From assembly GCA_020847015.1 (NCBI GenBank), contig JADLCW010000388.1, forward strand, positions 1 through 6,524: a stretch of 6,524 nucleotides of DNA. Direction: 5' to 3'. Under the pieces are notes generated by a model that had not been told where the DNA came from, ran no database searches, and saw nothing but the letters and a program-made list of their open reading frames with translations. Position numbers and translations under genes: made by a program. Positions within the stretch are counted from its first letter, which is position 1; each line of letters begins with the position of its first letter. Shown in pieces: positions 4,016 through 6,524 of this stretch. The DNA comes from Thermomicrobiales bacterium. Its GTDB lineage: Bacteria; Chloroflexota; Chloroflexia; Thermomicrobiales; UBA6265.

Positions 4016-5578
4016 TCAGCCGGATCGGGGTCCCGCGCCGCGTCGAGCATCCGGCTCGACCGCCAGATCGAACCCGAATTGCATCTCCCCGAGCAGGCGC
4101 GAGCGCTCGTCGTCGCGGTACAACCGGGCCACGTAGCGGCGGTTCGGCTCCACTCCGCCCACGCTGATGGTGCCGCTGGCGCCGCCCCCGGCGAATCGCT
4201 CCTCCTCGCCCGGCAGCGACAGCCACAAACTGCCGCCGGCGCGATCCGGGGTGTCCCAGCGGATCAGGCAGATGCCGCCTTGCGGTCGCATCGGATCGGG
4301 CAGGGGCAGCCGGCTGACGCCCGCTTTGAGCAGATTGCCGCCCCAGTCGAACAACCGCTCCTCGATCCGCCAGATCAGATCGGGCGGGGTGGGGCAGGCG
4401 CGGCGGAACGCGCCGTGACCGGTGAGACGCTCCACGAGCCAGCGATCGGCGACATCCTCCGCGTCCCAGTCGGTCCAGCTGCCAAGCGCGACGGCCGGAT
4501 CGTCGGCCGCGACGATCCGGCGCAGCAGCCGATTCCAGGGAGCCGGGGCGGCGGCCGTCTGGACGCCGAGGCGCGGCGCGGCGACCGGTCTCGCCGGGAC
4601 GGCGTGCGGCTGCCAGGCGACGATCCGGCCAAAGTCGGCGGCAGCGGCGGCGACGCGCCAGCGGCGGATGGCCTCGGGCGCGCCCGGGGCCAACTCGGCC
4701 AGCATCGTCGTGGCGCGAACCGCGCCGTGCCCGCCGGCGGCCAGGCGACCCAACGTCTCGCGCAAGCCGATGCCGGGCCACGGTCCGCTCAACCGCTCGT
4801 CGGCCTCCAGCGCCACGACCCAGGGCGTGTCGCCGGCGGCGGCCAGCGCGGCGATGCGCGCCGGCGCGCCGTCGGCGGCGGTCGGGTCGGGGTGGCAGCG
4901 CTCCACCGCGGCGGCGCCGCGCCCCAGCAAGCGTTCGGCCAGCTCCCGCGCCGCATCGGGCGCATCGCGATCGATGACGATGACGACCTCGACCCCATCT
5001 TCGGCGAGCGCATGAATCGCCCCCGGCAGCACGTCGGCATCGTCCCGGGCGTGGACGAACGCCCGCACGGGGGGGGCGCCGGCGACGACCGGTTCGCGCT
5101 CCAGCACCACCACCGGACTGTCCGGGGCGAAATCGTCATCGATCGGCAAACTGCCGGCCATGGCGACCGACGCGCCATGCCGGGCGAATCGGTCGCGCAG
5201 CGCCGCGGGGGTCAGGAACACCCCAGCCGGGCGCGCGGCGAACACGATCGGCGAGAGACTGGCGAGCGCGATCTCGGCCAGCTCCGCGGCATCGACGCTG
5301 CTCCAGAGACGAGCGGACCCCGGCATCACCACCCCGACCGCCTGCGCCAGCAGCGCCGGATCGATCCCGGCCGCGTCCGCCAGATCGGTCGCCGTCACCG
5401 CGCCGCCGTCGCGCGCCGTTCGCAGCAGCGCTTGCAGCGCCGCCGGGGGGACGGGGATGATGGGCGAGGTCGTCTCGTCGGGCTCGGCGGGCGGCCGATC
5501 GAAGCCGAACGCCAGCACCGGCCGCGCCGGGTCGTCGCCGGCCAGCGTGCGGGCAAAATCCAAAAGCAGGGGCGGCAT
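4016..5578 (-). CDS. Glycosyltransferase family 2-like protein with C-terminal beta-sandwich domain
   Basis: 520 residues from the ATG at 5578, with a modest GGAGAG about 11 bases upstream. The frame runs open to 6397, but that part is antisense to the M20 hydrolase gene and is not coding. Residues 40-165 are an Ala-rich helical region with a helix-turn-helix-like stretch (TARDGGAVTATDLADAAGID). Residues 170-300 look like a GT-A core of the GT2 'Glyco_tranf_2_4' style: VRAFVHARDDADVLPGAI (171-188) corresponds to the 'aRNEadvLpewi' opening, EVVIVIDRDAPD to the 'D-x-StD' strand, and WVVALEADERL (253-263) to the 'flDaDE' motif. The first Asp of the DxD is replaced by Glu258, so metal and sugar-nucleotide binding may be altered. 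Residues 436-505 (CLIRWDTPD, LWLSLPGEEERFAGGG, YVARLYRDDERSRLL) resemble a small Ig-like domain that, from memory, is appended to bacterial glycosyl- and methyltransferases. No membrane segment is seen. Likely role: surface glycan or glycoprotein modification, or a non-catalytic relative. Confidence 0.8.
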   Translation of the reverse strand: MPPLLLDFARTLAGDDPARPVLAFGFDRPPAEPDETTSPIIPVPPAALQALLRTARDGGAVTATDLADAAGIDPALLAQAVGVVMPGSARLWSSVDAAELAEIALASLSPIVFAARPAGVFLTPAALRDRFARHGASVAMAGSLPIDDDFAPDSPVVVLEREPVVAGAPPVRAFVHARDDADVLPGAIHALAEDGVEVVIVIDRDAPDAARELAERLLGRGAAAVERCHPDPTAADGAPARIAALAAAGDTPWVVALEADERLSGPWPGIGLRETLGRLAAGGHGAVRATTMLAELAPGAPEAIRRWRVAAAAADFGRIVAWQPHAVPARPVAAPRLGVQTAAAPAPWNRLLRRIVAADDPAVALGSWTDWDAEDVADRWLVERLTGHGAFRRACPTPPDLIWRIEERLFDWGGNLLKAGVSRLPLPDPMRPQGGICLIRWDTPDRAGGSLWLSLPGEEERFAGGGASGTISVGGVEPNRRYVARLYRDDERSRLLGEMQFGFDLAVEPDARRGAGPRSG

Positions 5579-5632
5579 CGAACCTGGCTCTCCACGTGCG
5601 CCGCGATGCGGTCGGTCTGTCGGTGTCCGGGC

Positions 5633-5638
5633 ATCATA
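5633..5638 (-). promoter_or_regulatory. -10 candidate (TATGAT) for the glycosyltransferase-like gene
   Basis: The minus strand reads TATGAT, five of six to the consensus and the best -10-like hexamer I noticed in this GC-rich divergent spacer. It predicts a start near 5625 and a leader of about 47 bases before the ATG at 5578. No convincing -35 element is present. Confidence 0.4.
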
Positions 5639-5683
5639 TCCCCTCGCCCGCCGGCAGCGAGCGCGCCGGGGAGCCGATGGGGG

Positions 5684-5689
5684 TACACT
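5684..5689 (+). promoter_or_regulatory. -10 candidate (TACACT) for the M20 hydrolase gene
   Basis: TACACT in GGGGGTACACTCC matches four of six consensus bases and lies about 53 bases before the TTG start at 5742. It is 45 bases from the minus-strand candidate, so the two divergent promoters would nearly abut and could share regulation. No -35 is recognisable. Confidence 0.35.
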
Positions 5690-5729
5690 CCGGCCCGGGT
5701 GCGACCGCGCAACCCCTCCCACCCCGTCC

Positions 5730-5736
5730 AAGGAGG
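5730..5736 (+). promoter_or_regulatory. Shine-Dalgarno AAGGAGG that selects a TTG start
   Basis: A perfect AAGGAGG ends five bases before TTG at 5742. The next in-frame ATG (5799) has no comparable site. This is why the coding region is started at TTG. Confidence 0.8.
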
Positions 5737-5741
5737 CGCTC

Positions 5742-6524
5742 TTGACTGCCCGAAATCCGGCGAACGACCGCCCGATCGACCCCGGTGCGATCGAACGAAT
5801 GGTGGATGATCTGGCGCGCTTCGGCGCGGTCGGCGAAACGGGGGTCGCGCGCCTGGTGTATACGCCGGAATGGCAGGCGGCGCAGGACCGGGTGGCGGAA
5901 TGGTTCGCCGAGAGCGGTCTGGACGTGGAGCGCGACGCGGTCGGCAATGTCTGGGGCTGGCTGCGCGGCAGCGGGTCCGGCAAGGCGCTGGTCACCGGCT
6001 CCCACATCGACAGCCAAAAACCGGGCGGTCGCTTCGACGGCGCGCTGGGCGTCATCGCCGGGGTGGCGGCGCTGCGCGCGGTGCGGGAGCGCATCGGCCA
6101 GCCGCGGCGCACGCTGGGTGTGGTGTCGCTGGCGGAGGAAGAGGCCTCCCGCTTCGCGCGCACCAATTTCTGGGGGTCGCGGGCGGTCGCCGGAGCCATC
6201 GCGCCGGGGGAAGCGGATCGGCTGCGCGCCATCGACGGCCCGACCATGGCCGAGGTGATGCGCGATGTCGGTTTGGACCCGGCGCGGCTGCCGGAGGCGG
6301 CGCGCAGCGATCTGGGCGGGTTCATCGAATTGCATATCGAGCAGGGACCGCTGCTGGAAGCGGCGGATCGGCCGGTCGGCATCGTGGAGCGGATCACCGG
6401 GTATCGTCAGTATTGGCTGGAATTGCGCGGGCAAGCCAATCATGCCGGCACCACCCCGATGGATCTGCGACGCGACCCGATGGCCGGAGCCGCCGAGATC
6501 GTCTCCGGGGTCATCGACACCGCC
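5742..6524 (+). CDS. M20-family Zn amidohydrolase (HyuC/AllC-like carbamoylase or allantoate deiminase), partial
   Basis: 261 residues are visible before the window ends; full-length members have about 400-430. Family members hydrolyse the C-N bond of N-carbamoyl amino acids, ureidopropionate or allantoate in the cytoplasm, feeding pyrimidine, purine or hydantoin nitrogen salvage. Motifs in order: LARFGAVGETGVARLVYTPEW (24-44, split here as LARFGAVGETG and VARLVYTPEW), GSHIDSQKPGGRFDGALGV (86-104) with metal ligands H88 and D99, AEEEASRF (131-138) with probable base E133 and ligand E134, FWGSRA (143-148), ELHIEQGP (196-203) with ligand H198, and QANHAGTTPMDLRRDP (231-246) of the lid/dimer domain, whose H234 contacts substrate in relatives. 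All the expected N-terminal catalytic residues are present; the last zinc ligand lies beyond the window. The EEEASRF and FWGSRA details lean slightly towards the allantoate/AllC side, but substrate cannot be assigned. The TTG start is chosen from AAGGAGG five bases upstream. It is divergent from the glycosyltransferase-like gene. Confidence 0.95.
   Translation, partial: MTARNPANDRPIDPGAIERMVDDLARFGAVGETGVARLVYTPEWQAAQDRVAEWFAESGLDVERDAVGNVWGWLRGSGSGKALVTGSHIDSQKPGGRFDGALGVIAGVAALRAVRERIGQPRRTLGVVSLAEEEASRFARTNFWGSRAVAGAIAPGEADRLRAIDGPTMAEVMRDVGLDPARLPEAARSDLGGFIELHIEQGPLLEAADRPVGIVERITGYRQYWLELRGQANHAGTTPMDLRRDPMAGAAEIVSGVIDTA

Noticed and set aside
3880..4050. N-terminal extension of the NTF2-like protein to 4050
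   Set aside because: It would put a signal peptide 57 residues inside the protein and overlap the stop of the neighbouring gene. The ATG at 3879 has a ribosome binding site and starts exactly at the signal peptide.
3623..5809. A 728-residue plus-strand open frame
   Set aside because: It lies antisense to the NTF2-like and glycosyltransferase-like genes, has Arg/Gly/Ala-rich low-complexity composition and no family motif. Long antisense frames are expected at this GC content.
5579..6397. In-frame upstream extension of the glycosyltransferase-like frame to 6397
   Set aside because: The extension is antisense to an M20 hydrolase with all the N-terminal catalytic motifs, has Arg/Ser-rich composition, and is bypassed by the ATG at 5578. 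I do not read it as a fusion protein.
1..6524. Search for CRISPR arrays, tRNAs, transposases, toxin-antitoxin or phage-defence genes
   Set aside because: No regularly spaced repeats, tRNA-like cloverleaf or defence or mobility domains were seen on either strand.

Overview
The window is very GC-rich. Its genes favour GC-ending codons, use AGGAGG-like ribosome binding sites, and several encode small exported proteins. One of these has a twin-arginine signal followed by a cysteine-rich module. From memory, this mix resembles Thermomicrobia/Sphaerobacter-like Chloroflexota. The assignment is an inference from style and protein families; there is no rRNA or marker gene here to confirm it. No CRISPR array, tRNA, rRNA, transposase or phage gene is visible.

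Layout, left to right. (1) 1-146 is the 3' end of a plus-strand gene of unknown function. (2) 268-1461 is a tight plus-strand pair: a membrane-anchored protein of unknown function, then a membrane-anchored TlpA/ResA-type thioredoxin with a WASWCGPC active site. (3) 1462-1782 is a gene-free convergent spacer. It holds a MITE-like inverted-repeat unit with a GAGCGAAGCGAAGGATC core, a small hairpin-plus-T5 terminator candidate, and a very strong 17-bp-stem hairpin. (4) 1783-3879 is a minus-strand run of three exported-protein genes separated by 200-240-base spacers. In transcription order they are a secreted NTF2-like protein, a secreted Gly/Asp/Ser-rich protein of unknown family, and a Tat-exported protein with 18 cysteines. 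The spacers are rich in hairpins and include a tandem 30-base unit that can fold in two exclusive ways. (5) 4016-5578 is a minus-strand protein with a glycosyltransferase-2-like core and a C-terminal beta-sandwich. (6) 5579-5741 is a divergent promoter region. (7) 5742-6524 is the start of a plus-strand M20-family zinc amidohydrolase (allantoate/N-carbamoyl amino acid/ureidopropionate type), read from a TTG start and cut off by the window end.

Working together: most products act at or outside the membrane. The TlpA-like protein handles thiols there. The Cys-rich protein must form many disulfides and could be a client of an extracytoplasmic thiol system, but adjacency (convergent, not co-transcribed) is the only link. 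The amidohydrolase and the glycosyltransferase-like protein are divergent neighbours with no obvious shared pathway. Nothing here is clearly a new multi-gene system. The most unusual item is the Tat-exported Cys-rich protein, whose C-terminal cysteines follow an inhibitor-cystine-knot-like spacing.
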